Assembly: GCF_000261685.1 (NCBI RefSeq)
Contig: NZ_AJQE01000381.1
Coordinates: forward strand, 1-42,652
Length of the DNA stretch: 42,652 nucleotides
Direction: 5' to 3'
Origin: Bradyrhizobium genomosp. I (2014)
GTDB taxonomy: Bacteria > Pseudomonadota > Alphaproteobacteria > Rhizobiales > Xanthobacteraceae
A model generated the notes under the pieces. That model was not told the DNA's origin, made no database searches, and saw only the letters and a program-made list of their open reading frames with translations. Both the position numbers and the translations under genes were made by a program. Positions 33,580-41,193 of this stretch are shown piece by piece; position 1 is the stretch's first letter; each line of letters begins with the position of its first letter.

Positions 33580-33846
33580 CTACTTCACCACGCGGAGCAG
33601 CGGACGCCGGGGCTGGTCCTGCGTCTGCTTGGAAGGGGTCAGCGGCTCGCTCGCAGCGCTCCGCAGCATTTCGTCGCACAGCGCCTTGAGATCGGCACTG
33701 TCAATTCCTTTCAGTTTCATCCGCATGTCGAGGATGACGATGGACAGCATCTCGGCCGACTCACGGCTGTGGCACTCATTGAGAACCCTGCGGCACTCCT
33801 CGAGCGTTTCCAGCACCGACTGCAACTTTTCGTCTGAATGCGACAC
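33580..33846 (-). CDS. Hypothetical 88-residue helical protein
   Basis: I do not recognise this gene. The product would be acidic in the middle and basic at the end: SHSDEKLQSVLETLEECRRVLNEC is probably a coiled helix, SAEMLSIVILDMRMKLKGI a second, and SKQTQDQPRRPLLRVVK a basic tail. It has no signal peptide or membrane helix. The GTG at 33846 is preferred because GGAAAG precedes it; the frame is open to 33927 but that part lacks a ribosome site. Codon use looks like a real gene, with GC-rich third positions. It stands alone upstream of ccdA on the same strand, 205 bases away. Confidence 0.6.
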   Translation of the reverse strand: MSHSDEKLQSVLETLEECRRVLNECHSRESAEMLSIVILDMRMKLKGIDSADLKALCDEMLRSAASEPLTPSKQTQDQPRRPLLRVVK

Positions 33847-34327
33847 TGGTGTTCTTTCCGTTAATTCGACCTGCGAGACGCGTTTGTGACGTTCTCTTCG
33901 GCCCCCATGGAAGACCGAAGATAGCACGAGGCTACTGCGCCCCCGAACCCGATGTCAGTGTGTTTCTGCCGCGGAACCGCGGTTCCGTCCGCTATCGCCG
34001 TGCAGCGCCATTGGCGATCGCCAAACTGCTCCGGGAGCAAACGCCTGACGCGGTGTGATCGATCCATCAAGGGGGACCGCACCCGCGCTCGCGCGAGAAT
34101 TTCAATTTCGGACAGCGCCGACAATCCCGCAGCCATCTCACGGCTCGCAACGGAACTCACGCCACACCCCCACTCGTGCGATAGTCTGCCCGATCCCCAA
34201 CCCATGACAGCACTCCAATACCGCCCGCAAGGTAGTAAGGATGACGTTCAAAACTCGTCATTCCCCAACCCGCAGTGGTTGTGGTTTGCGCCAGATTCTG
34301 CCAGTTTAGCGTCCCGAAAGGACTTGT
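33847..34327. other. Intergenic region with a 16-bp perfect palindrome
   Basis: This 481-bp gap separates the divergent hypothetical and LysR genes. The only clear structure is CGGAACCGCGGTTCCG at 33972-33987, a perfect palindrome that could be an operator or hairpin. I see no convincing gene; the short open frames here lack ribosome sites. Confidence 0.5.
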
Positions 34328-35377
34328 ATGCACTCCTTGGCGGAAAGGGGCGTTCCGCCGGCGGAACGCCCAAAGACAAATCTCAGCGGCCTCTCGGATT
34401 GGGATGCGGCCCGCATATTTCTGGAAGTTGTCCGGTGCGGAAGTTTCCGCTCGGCGGCCGAGCGCCTGTCGCTGTCGATCAATGCGGTGCGCCGGCGGAT
34501 CGACGATTTCGAACGCCAGACCGGCACGACCCTGTTCACCCGCGACGTTCACGGCACCCATCTGACCGATGAAGGCGCATTGGTGGTCTCCGCCGTCGAG
34601 CGCATGGAGGCGGCCACCTTCGACGTGCTGCGCGCCAGCGATTCGATGGCCAATGCCTTGTCCGGCGAGGTCCGGGTTGCCGTCACCGAGGGGCTCGGCA
34701 CATTCTGGCTGGCCCCGCGCCTGGTCGAATTCCAGCAGGCCTTTCCGAAGATCCTGGTGGACCTGCATTGCGCGATGCGCTCGGCCGATGTCTCGCGCCA
34801 TGAGGCCGACGTCGCCATCCATCTGTCGCGTCCCTCCGCGCTCGACATCAAGCTGGTGCGGCTGGGCCGCATGCATCTGATGTTCTGGGCCTCCGAGAAA
34901 TACATCGAAAAGCATGGCGCGCCGCGAACGGCGGCGGAATTGATCAAGCATCGCCTGGTGCTGCAATTCGCCGACCAGCTCGCCGCCAAGGAATCCTTCG
35001 AGAGCTTCTTCCCGGGCGTTTCAGAACGTGACCTTCTGGTCATGAAGACGAACGTCTCGAGCGCCAACTACTGGGCGGTCGCGAATGGCGCCGGCATCGG
35101 CGTATTCCCGAGCTATGCCATTGCGCTTGGAGGGAGGTTGATTCCACTGGAGGTCGAGCTGAACCGACCGCTGGATATCTGGTTGTCCTACCATCCCGGT
35201 AGCGGCCGTATTCCGCGGGTGCGGCACATGATTGACTGGCTGATCGACGCTTTCAATCCGGCTCGCTTCCCGTGGTTTAAGGAAGAGTTCGTGCACCCGC
35301 ATGAATTCAAGGACTCGTATATGGGCGAACCCCTGACCCAGCTCTTCGGGGGATTTTCAACCGAAGAACAAAGGTGA
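34328..35377 (+). CDS. LysR-family transcriptional regulator with N-terminal extension
   Basis: A 349-residue regulator, longer than the usual 300. The helix-turn-helix appears as RCGSFRSAAERLSLSINAVRRRIDDFERQTGTTLFTRD near residues 36-73, after a hydrophilic leader of about 23 residues. The effector domain starts near GEVRVAVTEGLGTFWLAPRLVEF. The C-terminal 30 residues after FPWFKEEFVHPHEF are also unusual. AAAGGA precedes the ATG at 34328. A small XRE-type regulator begins nine bases after the stop, so the two are probably co-transcribed, which is an uncommon pairing. No target gene is apparent next door. Confidence 0.92.
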   Translation: MHSLAERGVPPAERPKTNLSGLSDWDAARIFLEVVRCGSFRSAAERLSLSINAVRRRIDDFERQTGTTLFTRDVHGTHLTDEGALVVSAVERMEAATFDVLRASDSMANALSGEVRVAVTEGLGTFWLAPRLVEFQQAFPKILVDLHCAMRSADVSRHEADVAIHLSRPSALDIKLVRLGRMHLMFWASEKYIEKHGAPRTAAELIKHRLVLQFADQLAAKESFESFFPGVSERDLLVMKTNVSSANYWAVANGAGIGVFPSYAIALGGRLIPLEVELNRPLDIWLSYHPGSGRIPRVRHMIDWLIDAFNPARFPWFKEEFVHPHEFKDSYMGEPLTQLFGGFSTEEQR

Positions 35378-35385
35378 GAACAGAG

Positions 35386-35778
35386 ATGAAAGCAGCGGCG
35401 AAAAGAATGAAGCAGCGCAGCGCCGGCAAGCCGGACATTGAGCTTGGCAAGCGGATCCGTCTGCGGCGCGTCGAGATGAAGATCTCGCAGGCCGAGCTCG
35501 GCGAAAAGCTGGGCGTCAGCTTCCAGCAGGTCCAGAAATACGAGAAGGGCGTCAATCGCGTCGGCGCGGCCCGGCTTCAGCAGATCGCCTCCGCCCTCGA
35601 TGTGCCCGTGACCTTCTTCTACGACGGCGACAACAAGGCCCGCGAAGTCGAGAGCCTGCTCTTCCTCGACTCGGCCTTCAGCCTCCGCCTGCTGCGCGCC
35701 TACAGCAAGATCAAGGACCAGACGGTGCAGCGTCAGCTCGTCTCGCTGATGGAATCGATCGCGGCGAACGAGAGCTGA
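35386..35778 (+). CDS. XRE-family regulator, PraR/PhrR-like
   Basis: A 130-residue DNA-binding protein. The helix-turn-helix is DIELGKRIRLRRVEMKISQAELGEKLGVSFQQVQKYEKG, followed by NRVGAARLQQIASALDVPVTFFY and a helical C-terminus. This arrangement resembles the rhizobial PraR/PhrR group, which controls quorum sensing, biofilm formation and acid-stress responses. The ATG at 35386 has AGGTGA at eight bases; a GTG at 35374 overlapping the LysR stop is also possible. It is coupled to the LysR gene. The 287 bases that follow to the crotonase start hold nothing I can identify. Confidence 0.88.
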   Translation: MKAAAKRMKQRSAGKPDIELGKRIRLRRVEMKISQAELGEKLGVSFQQVQKYEKGVNRVGAARLQQIASALDVPVTFFYDGDNKAREVESLLFLDSAFSLRLLRAYSKIKDQTVQRQLVSLMESIAANES

Positions 35779-36065
35779 GGTCGGTCGGCGCTCTGGCCTT
35801 TACGGCCGATGTTCAATCCGCCGCGTCACGGGGGCGCGGCCGGATTGGACGAGATCCGACGAGATATGCCTGCCCGCGCGCTTGCGCGCGGTCTGTCGCG
35901 GAGCGGCTCGGCCGCTCTTTCTTCTTTGCGGTTTCGCCATTCGTCGAACTTCGCGCGCCATGCAATCGCAGCACAGGCGGATGCAAGCTCTCATCCCCTG
36001 CGCCGGTTGACCGCGGCGCCGGCGACGCCGCACATTGCGCTCGGCCACCGACAAGCGAGCGCGCG

Positions 36066-36887
36066 ATGCCCGATATTTCCAGCACGACCGGAACTCCCTA
36101 CGCCGACGGCAAGATCCTCAAGCACTCGGCCGATGGTGTCGGCGTGATCACCTTCAACAATCCCGACAAGCGCAACGCGATGTCGCTGGAGATGTGGGAG
36201 GGATTTGGCGAGGCGCTGACCGCCTTGCGCGACGACGACACCGTGCGCGTCGTGATTCTGCGCGGCGCCGGGGGCAAGGCGTTCGTCTCGGGCGCCGACA
36301 TCAGCCAGTTCGAGAAGGTCAGGCACAATGCAGCAGCGTCCGAGGAGTACGCCAAGCGCAGCGCCGCCCAGCGTGCGCTGCTCGCCGACTATCCCAAGCC
36401 GACCATCGCCTGCATCGACGGCTATTGCCTCGGCGGCGGCATGCAGGTCGCGATGCTCGCCGACATCCGCCTCGCCTCGCATGGCAGCCAGTTCGGCATC
36501 CCCGCAGCCAAACTCGGCATTGCCTACGGCTTTGACGGCTTGCGGCATCTGGTGTCGCTGGTCGGACCGTCCTGGGCGCGGCTTCTGATGTACACGGGCA
36601 TGCGGATCGATTCCGCCGAGGCGCTGCGCATCGGTCTCGTCGAGCGCCTGTTCCCGGTCGACGAACTCTGGGGCGAGACCATGACGATCGCCGCGACGAT
36701 CGCGCAAAACGCCCCGCTCGCGATCAAGGCCGCCAAGATCACCATCGCGCAGGTGCTGAAGGACGAAAGCGCGCGCGACATGGAGGTGATCAAGGCGATC
36801 GGCAACGCCTGCATGGATTCGGAGGATTTCCGCGAGGGCCGGCAAGCCTTCATGGAGAAGCGCAAGCCGAAGTTCCGGGGTCGCTGA
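36066..36887 (+). CDS. Enoyl-CoA hydratase/isomerase (crotonase) family protein lacking both catalytic glutamates
   Basis: A 273-residue crotonase-fold protein. The oxyanion-hole motifs SGADIS (75-80) and CLGGGM (121-126) are intact, so acyl-CoA binding is likely. Both catalytic glutamates of classical hydratases are replaced: GGGCE becomes GGGMQ (Gln127) and PEI becomes PAA (Ala147). A plain hydratase reaction is therefore doubtful; other crotonase reactions such as isomerisation, decarboxylation, ring-opening or thioester hydrolysis are possible. The ATG at 36066 has GAGCGCGCG upstream, a weak site. The gene appears monocistronic. Confidence 0.9.
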   Translation: MPDISSTTGTPYADGKILKHSADGVGVITFNNPDKRNAMSLEMWEGFGEALTALRDDDTVRVVILRGAGGKAFVSGADISQFEKVRHNAAASEEYAKRSAAQRALLADYPKPTIACIDGYCLGGGMQVAMLADIRLASHGSQFGIPAAKLGIAYGFDGLRHLVSLVGPSWARLLMYTGMRIDSAEALRIGLVERLFPVDELWGETMTIAATIAQNAPLAIKAAKITIAQVLKDESARDMEVIKAIGNACMDSEDFREGRQAFMEKRKPKFRGR

Positions 36888-36991
36888 AGCTGAACCGGCG
36901 TTCAGGTAGATTAAATTCCTCATGCAACTTTACACAGCCGCAACCACTTGATGTCGCAAAAGTTCTCCCGCCACCAACGAGGGAGATTACG

Positions 36992-37273
36992 ATGACACTG
37001 AAATCTGCTGTTCTTGGTCTGGCTGCCGTCGGCAGTGTGGCCCTCGCGTCGGGACCGGCCCTCGCGGCAATGCCAAACGGCATCCCGCAGGCGGACAAGA
37101 TTGCAAGCGGTCCGGCGGCCGACGTCGAGCAGGTGCGTTGGGTGTGTAACCCCTGGGGCCGCTGCTGGTGGCGCCCGAACTATTATCGCGCCTATGGCTA
37201 TTACGGCGGCCCGCGCTTCTACGGCCCGCGTCCGTGGGGCTGGCGTCATCACCATCACTGGCGCCGCTGGTGA
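36992..37273 (+). CDS. Small secreted Trp/Tyr/His-rich protein
   Basis: A 93-residue protein with a clear signal peptide (MTLKSAVLGLAAVGSVALASGPALAA). The mature part has a spacer (about residues 27-47), then CNPWGRCWWRPNYYR and a region rich in Tyr, Gly, Pro and Arg ending in HHHHWRRW. Small exported proteins of this composition are frequent in Bradyrhizobium and have no assigned function. Two cysteines four residues apart could pair or bind metal, and the terminal histidines could bind metal; this is inference. GAGGGAG precedes the ATG, and a perfect terminator follows, so it is a stand-alone, probably well-expressed gene. Confidence 0.82.
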   Translation: MTLKSAVLGLAAVGSVALASGPALAAMPNGIPQADKIASGPAADVEQVRWVCNPWGRCWWRPNYYRAYGYYGGPRFYGPRPWGWRHHHHWRRW

Positions 37274-37278
37274 ACGAC

Positions 37279-37300
37279 AAAGGGGCCCTCGGGCCCCTTT
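37279..37300. terminator. Bidirectional terminator
   Basis: AAAGGGGCCC and GGGCCCCTTT make a 10-bp inverted repeat around TC, followed by CCTTTG. It lies 5 bases after the small secreted gene and 7 bases from the stop of the convergent dehydrogenase, so it probably serves both. Confidence 0.8.
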
Positions 37301-37307
37301 CCTTTGA

Positions 37308-38387
37308 TTACAGCGCTGCCAGCACCGCCTTCGTAAGATCCGCCGTGCCGTTGCTGCCGCCGAATTCCATCGGCTTGATGCCGCCGGCGTAGACCCGGTC
37401 GACCGCGCGCTCGATGGTCTCGCCCGCCTCGGCCGCACTCTCCACGCCATGCTTGTCGGCGAGCCAGTCCAGCATCATCGCCGCCGACAGGATCATGCCG
37501 GTCGGATTGGCCTTGCCCTGCCCCATGATATCGGGTGCGGTGCCGTGGCACGGCTGGAACACCGCATGCTTGTCACCGATGTCGGCCGACGGCGCCATGC
37601 CGAGGCCGCCGATCAGGCTCGCGGTGATGTCGGAGACGATGTCGCCGAACATGTTCTCCATCACCATCACGTCGAAATCCCAGGGGCGCTTGACCAGCAT
37701 CGCCGAGCAGGCATCGACATAGAGCCGGTCGGTCTTCACCTCGGGATGCTTCTTGGCGATCTCGTCGAAGATGCCGCGGAAGAACGCAAATGCCTTGAAC
37801 ACGTTCGCCTTGTCGACGCAGGTGAGCATTCCCGGCTTGCCGCGCGCCCTGCGCCGCTCGGCCAAGCGAAACGAGAACTCGAACAGGCGCTCGGACGTCC
37901 TGCGGGTGATCACCATGGTCTCGCGCGCATCCTCGTGGGTGACGACGCCCTTGCCCATGGAGGCGAACAGGCCTTCGGTCGATTCCCGGATCACGACGAG
38001 ATCGATGCCGCGTCGGTCGGCGCCGACGATCGGGCTCGGCACGCCCGGAATGAGCCGCGCCGGACGCACGCCGGCATAGAGATCGAAAATGAAGCGTAGC
38101 TCGATCTGCGGCGCGATCTCGGTATTGTCAGGATAGCGCACCGACGGCAGTCCGCACGCCCCGAGCAGGATCGCATCCGCCTCCTCGCACAGCCGAACCG
38201 TGGACTCCGGCATCGACTTGCCGGTCGCGAGATAATTGTTGGCGCCGGCCGGCGCCTCGGTGAAGCGAAAGCTCAAGCCGGATTTCTGCCCGACCTTGCG
38301 CAGGACCTCGAGGGCCGGCGCCATGACTTCGGGACCGATGCCGTCACCGGCGAGCACGGCAATGTGGAAGGCGTTGTTGGCGGACAT
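37308..38387 (-). CDS. Isocitrate/isopropylmalate dehydrogenase family enzyme
   Basis: A 359-residue metal-dependent, NAD(P)-linked hydroxyacid oxidative decarboxylase. Family landmarks are AVLAGDGIGPEVM at the N-terminus, the substrate arginines in ELRFIFDLYAGVRPARLIPG, VIRESTEGLF, the metal-binding aspartates in MFGDIVSDITASLIGGLGMAPSADIG, and HGTAPDIMGQGKANP for cofactor binding. No leuC, leuD or other leucine gene is adjacent, so a role outside leucine synthesis (tartrate, malate or a branched substrate) is plausible; the sequence alone does not decide. The start at 38387 has GAGG upstream. It ends at a shared terminator. Confidence 0.9.
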   Translation of the reverse strand: MSANNAFHIAVLAGDGIGPEVMAPALEVLRKVGQKSGLSFRFTEAPAGANNYLATGKSMPESTVRLCEEADAILLGACGLPSVRYPDNTEIAPQIELRFIFDLYAGVRPARLIPGVPSPIVGADRRGIDLVVIRESTEGLFASMGKGVVTHEDARETMVITRRTSERLFEFSFRLAERRRARGKPGMLTCVDKANVFKAFAFFRGIFDEIAKKHPEVKTDRLYVDACSAMLVKRPWDFDVMVMENMFGDIVSDITASLIGGLGMAPSADIGDKHAVFQPCHGTAPDIMGQGKANPTGMILSAAMMLDWLADKHGVESAAEAGETIERAVDRVYAGGIKPMEFGGSNGTADLTKAVLAAL

Positions 38388-38418
38388 TTGAAAGACCTCA
38401 GGAAGTAGCTAGCCAAGT

Positions 38419-38508
38419 CGTCATTGCGAGCGAAGCGAAGCAATCCAGAACTGCATCCAACGGAGACATTCTGGATTGCTTCGTCGCAAGGGCTCCTCGC
38501 AATGACGG
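38419..38508. repeat. Dispersed palindromic repeat, family A, copy 3
   Basis: Complete element with CGTCATTGCGAGCGAAGCG ... AATCCAGAA on the left and TTCTGGATTGCTTCGTCGC ... CTCGCAATGACGG on the right. It lies between the isopropylmalate-type dehydrogenase start and the alcohol dehydrogenase stop at 38524. Confidence 0.85.
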
Positions 38509-38523
38509 CGGAGAGAGCGACGA

Positions 38524-39591
38524 CTACGGCGTCAGCACGGTGCGGCCGACCACCGCGCCCTGCTGCAACTGCACCAGCGCGTCATTGGCCTTGGCGAGCG
38601 GTTGCCGCGTCACCGGAATCGGCGGCACCTTCTTCGCTCGCACGAGTTCGAGCAATTCCTGCGTTTCGCGCAGATTGCCGACATAGCTGCCCTGAATCGT
38701 GACGGCCTTGATCGGAATGAGCGGCAACGCCCAGGTCGCGCCGCCGCCGAACAGGCCGACTATGACGAGCTTGCCGCCCTTGGTCAGGCAGTCGAAGCCG
38801 AGCTGCGTCGTGGCGGCGTTGCCGACAAGGTCGATCACGGCGCGAATGGGGCCTCCCGCTTTCCTGGCAAGCTGCTCCAGCGCATCCGGCGCCTTGGGAT
38901 CGACGGTCGCCAGTGCGCCGGCCTTCTCGGCCGCTTCACGCTTCTTCGCGTCGATATCGACCATGATGGCGCCCTTGCCGCCCATGGCCTTGAGCAGCGA
39001 CAGCGCCATCAGCCCGAGGCCGCCGGCGCCGAACATCACGATCGGCGTATCGAAATGCTGCTCGACCTTCTTCAATGCGCTGTAGGTGGTGACGCCCGAG
39101 CAGGCATAGGGCGCGGTCGTCGCTGGATCGAGCCCCCGGAGGTTGAGCAGGTAGCGCGGATGCGGCACCAGCATGTGATCGGCATAGCCGCCGTCGCAAT
39201 AGACGCCGAGCGAGCGCGGCGTCAGGCACATGTTCTCGTCGCCGCCGAGGCAGGTCGCACATTTGCCGCAGCCGATCCAGGGATAGACCAGACCGACATC
39301 GCCGACCTTCAGATCGCCCTGGTCGGTCGGCTTCACATCGGGACCGAAGGCCAGGACTTCGCCGACGGTCTCGTGGCCCATCGTGAGCGGCAGGTTGATG
39401 CCGCGGTCCTTCAGTGACAGCGGCTTGCGGCCATGGCCGAGATCGTAGCCGCCTTCCCAGATGTGGAGATCGCTGTGGCAGACGCCGGCCGCCTTCACCT
39501 TGATCAGCACCTGCGTGCCCGATGGCTGCGGCGTCGCCTCGTCGACCTCCAGCAGCGGCGCCTTGAAATCGGCAACCTTGAAACTCTTCAT
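38524..39591 (-). CDS. Zinc-dependent alcohol dehydrogenase
   Basis: A 355-residue NAD-dependent medium-chain alcohol dehydrogenase. Catalytic zinc ligands are visible in AGVCHSDLHIW near residue 35 and TMGHETVGEV near 70. The structural zinc loop is complete: GCGKCATCLGGDENMC. The Rossmann motif is VMFGAGGLGLMALSLL, followed by MVDID with the NAD-favouring aspartate. The ATG at 39591 has GGGAGG upstream; an extension to 39636 is unlikely. Unlike the dehydrogenase at 4907-5986 it keeps both zinc sites. Substrate not predictable. The next gene upstream on the same strand ends 223 bases away, and the spacer shows nothing distinct. Confidence 0.93.
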   Translation of the reverse strand: MKSFKVADFKAPLLEVDEATPQPSGTQVLIKVKAAGVCHSDLHIWEGGYDLGHGRKPLSLKDRGINLPLTMGHETVGEVLAFGPDVKPTDQGDLKVGDVGLVYPWIGCGKCATCLGGDENMCLTPRSLGVYCDGGYADHMLVPHPRYLLNLRGLDPATTAPYACSGVTTYSALKKVEQHFDTPIVMFGAGGLGLMALSLLKAMGGKGAIMVDIDAKKREAAEKAGALATVDPKAPDALEQLARKAGGPIRAVIDLVGNAATTQLGFDCLTKGGKLVIVGLFGGGATWALPLIPIKAVTIQGSYVGNLRETQELLELVRAKKVPPIPVTRQPLAKANDALVQLQQGAVVGRTVLTP

Positions 39592-39814
39592 TGGCGTCCT
39601 CCCGGCATGCTTCTCATTCTCTGCACAGCATGCCATGGCCGGCGAGACGAGACAAACCCGGAAGCGGTCTTAGTTCGGGCCCGCGGATGCTGGCAAGCGG
39701 CGAATCCCGACGTCTCGGATCGTTGAATGACTTGGGGCGAGATTGGCGACAAAGGCTCGCCACGGCAAGAGAATGGCACGAGAGTCCAAACGCCGCATGC
39801 GGCGGCGATGCTGC

Positions 39815-41011
39815 TCAATATGTCGCCGCCGTCTTGCCCGACGGAATTGGCGTATCGCCTGCGAGGCCGATCTCGTCGCGCAGCGCATCCGTGTGTTCGC
39901 CAAGCACAGCCATCGTCTGGCCCGGTGTCGTATCGGCGCCGGACATCCGGAACGGCAAATTGAGCACCCGGAAGGAGCCACCCTGGTCCCGCACCTCGGA
40001 GAGCGCTTGCCGATGCGCAAGCTGCGGATCGGCCAGCGCCTCGGACACCGTGCGATAGGCCGAGGCGGGCACGCCGGCAGCACCAAGCGCGACGAGGCAT
40101 GCATCGGTCGTGAGCGCACGCGACCAGACCTCGACGCCGTCCATCAAGTCCGCCCAGTTCTCGCGGCGCGCGGCATAGGTCGCGAAGCGTGGATCGGAGA
40201 TCCATTCGGGGCGCCCGATAACGCTCATCAGTCCCTGAAACGTCTTCTCACTGGCGACCGTGATCATGACATAGCCGTTTTCCGTCTCCGTCGGGCCGAA
40301 CATCGGGCGCGGCGGCGGCTTCACCGCGAATTGTGCGCTCTGCAGTTCGACCACCGTCAAGGTCAGCATCGATTCCAGCATAGAAACGTCGATGTGCTGG
40401 CCAAGCCCGGTCACGGTGCGCTGGTAGAGTGCGGACGCAATTGCGCCAAAACCGTAGGTGCCGGTGACGACGTCGGCGTGGTAGATGCCGCAATAATCGG
40501 GACGATTGCGGCCCGGCTGGTAGGCCAGATGCGCCATATCGTAGCCGGAGGCCGCATGGATCACGGGAGCGTAGGCCGGAAGTTCGGCCGAGGGGCCGGT
40601 CTGGCCGTAGCCGGAGATGGAGCAGTAGATCAGCCTCGGGTTGACCTGACACAGCCTGTCGTAGTCGAGCCGCAGCCGGCGCATCACGCCGGGGCGGAAA
40701 TTCTCCACCAGGATGTCGGCCGTCGCGGCCAGCCGGCGCACCGCCTCCCTACCGTCCTCGGACTTGAGGTCGAGAACCACGCTCTTCTTGCCGACGTTGA
40801 GTTGGCCGAACACGGTGCTGCACCCCTTGCGCAGGGGAGGCCGGGTCCGCATCGTCTCTCCGCCGTCGGTCTCGATCTTGATGACTTCGGCACCCATGTC
40901 GGCGAGCATCCGCGTGCAATGGGGACCGGCGATGGTGGTCGAAAAATCCAGGACCCGCAAACCCGCCATGACCTTTGTCAACGTCCCCTCATGCTTATCT
41001 GCTAGCTGCAT
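39815..41011 (-). CDS. Class III CoA-transferase (CaiB/BaiF family)
   Basis: Moves coenzyme A between carboxylic acids through an aspartyl-CoA thioester. The product is about 398 residues. Family features are GLRVLDFSTTIAGPHCTRMLADMGAEVIKIE near the N-terminus, the conserved SISGYGQTGP, the probable catalytic aspartate in CGIYHADVVTGTYG, and GLGQHIDVSMLESML. The donor and acceptor acids are unknown. The ATG at 41011 has AAAGG upstream; the ATG at 40969 (MAGLRVLDFS) is a reasonable alternative, and the open frame to 41167 is not credible because it would run almost to glgA. It is divergent from the glycogen synthase. Confidence 0.9.
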   Translation of the reverse strand: MQLADKHEGTLTKVMAGLRVLDFSTTIAGPHCTRMLADMGAEVIKIETDGGETMRTRPPLRKGCSTVFGQLNVGKKSVVLDLKSEDGREAVRRLAATADILVENFRPGVMRRLRLDYDRLCQVNPRLIYCSISGYGQTGPSAELPAYAPVIHAASGYDMAHLAYQPGRNRPDYCGIYHADVVTGTYGFGAIASALYQRTVTGLGQHIDVSMLESMLTLTVVELQSAQFAVKPPPRPMFGPTETENGYVMITVASEKTFQGLMSVIGRPEWISDPRFATYAARRENWADLMDGVEVWSRALTTDACLVALGAAGVPASAYRTVSEALADPQLAHRQALSEVRDQGGSFRVLNLPFRMSGADTTPGQTMAVLGEHTDALRDEIGLAGDTPIPSGKTAATY

Positions 41012-41193
41012 CGCCGGAGCCTTTGGAACCTTCAATGTTCTCTCTTGTTGATGCGGCGACCCTAGAGGGCGGCGGCCGAGTAGGAAAGTGTTTACCGCGC
41101 GGACGCGTCGCGTGGGCGGGGCTTTGAGAATTCCAGGACAACTGGACCCGTTCTTGCATAGCAGCAAACGGGATCGGAAGAGGGCGGCTGTTC

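Noticed and set aside
35800..36054. 84-codon basic protein on the minus strand
   Set aside because: Very arginine-rich with no ribosome site at either ATG, and out of context between two plus-strand genes. A 46-residue form starting MAKPQRRKSGRAA cannot be excluded but lacks support.
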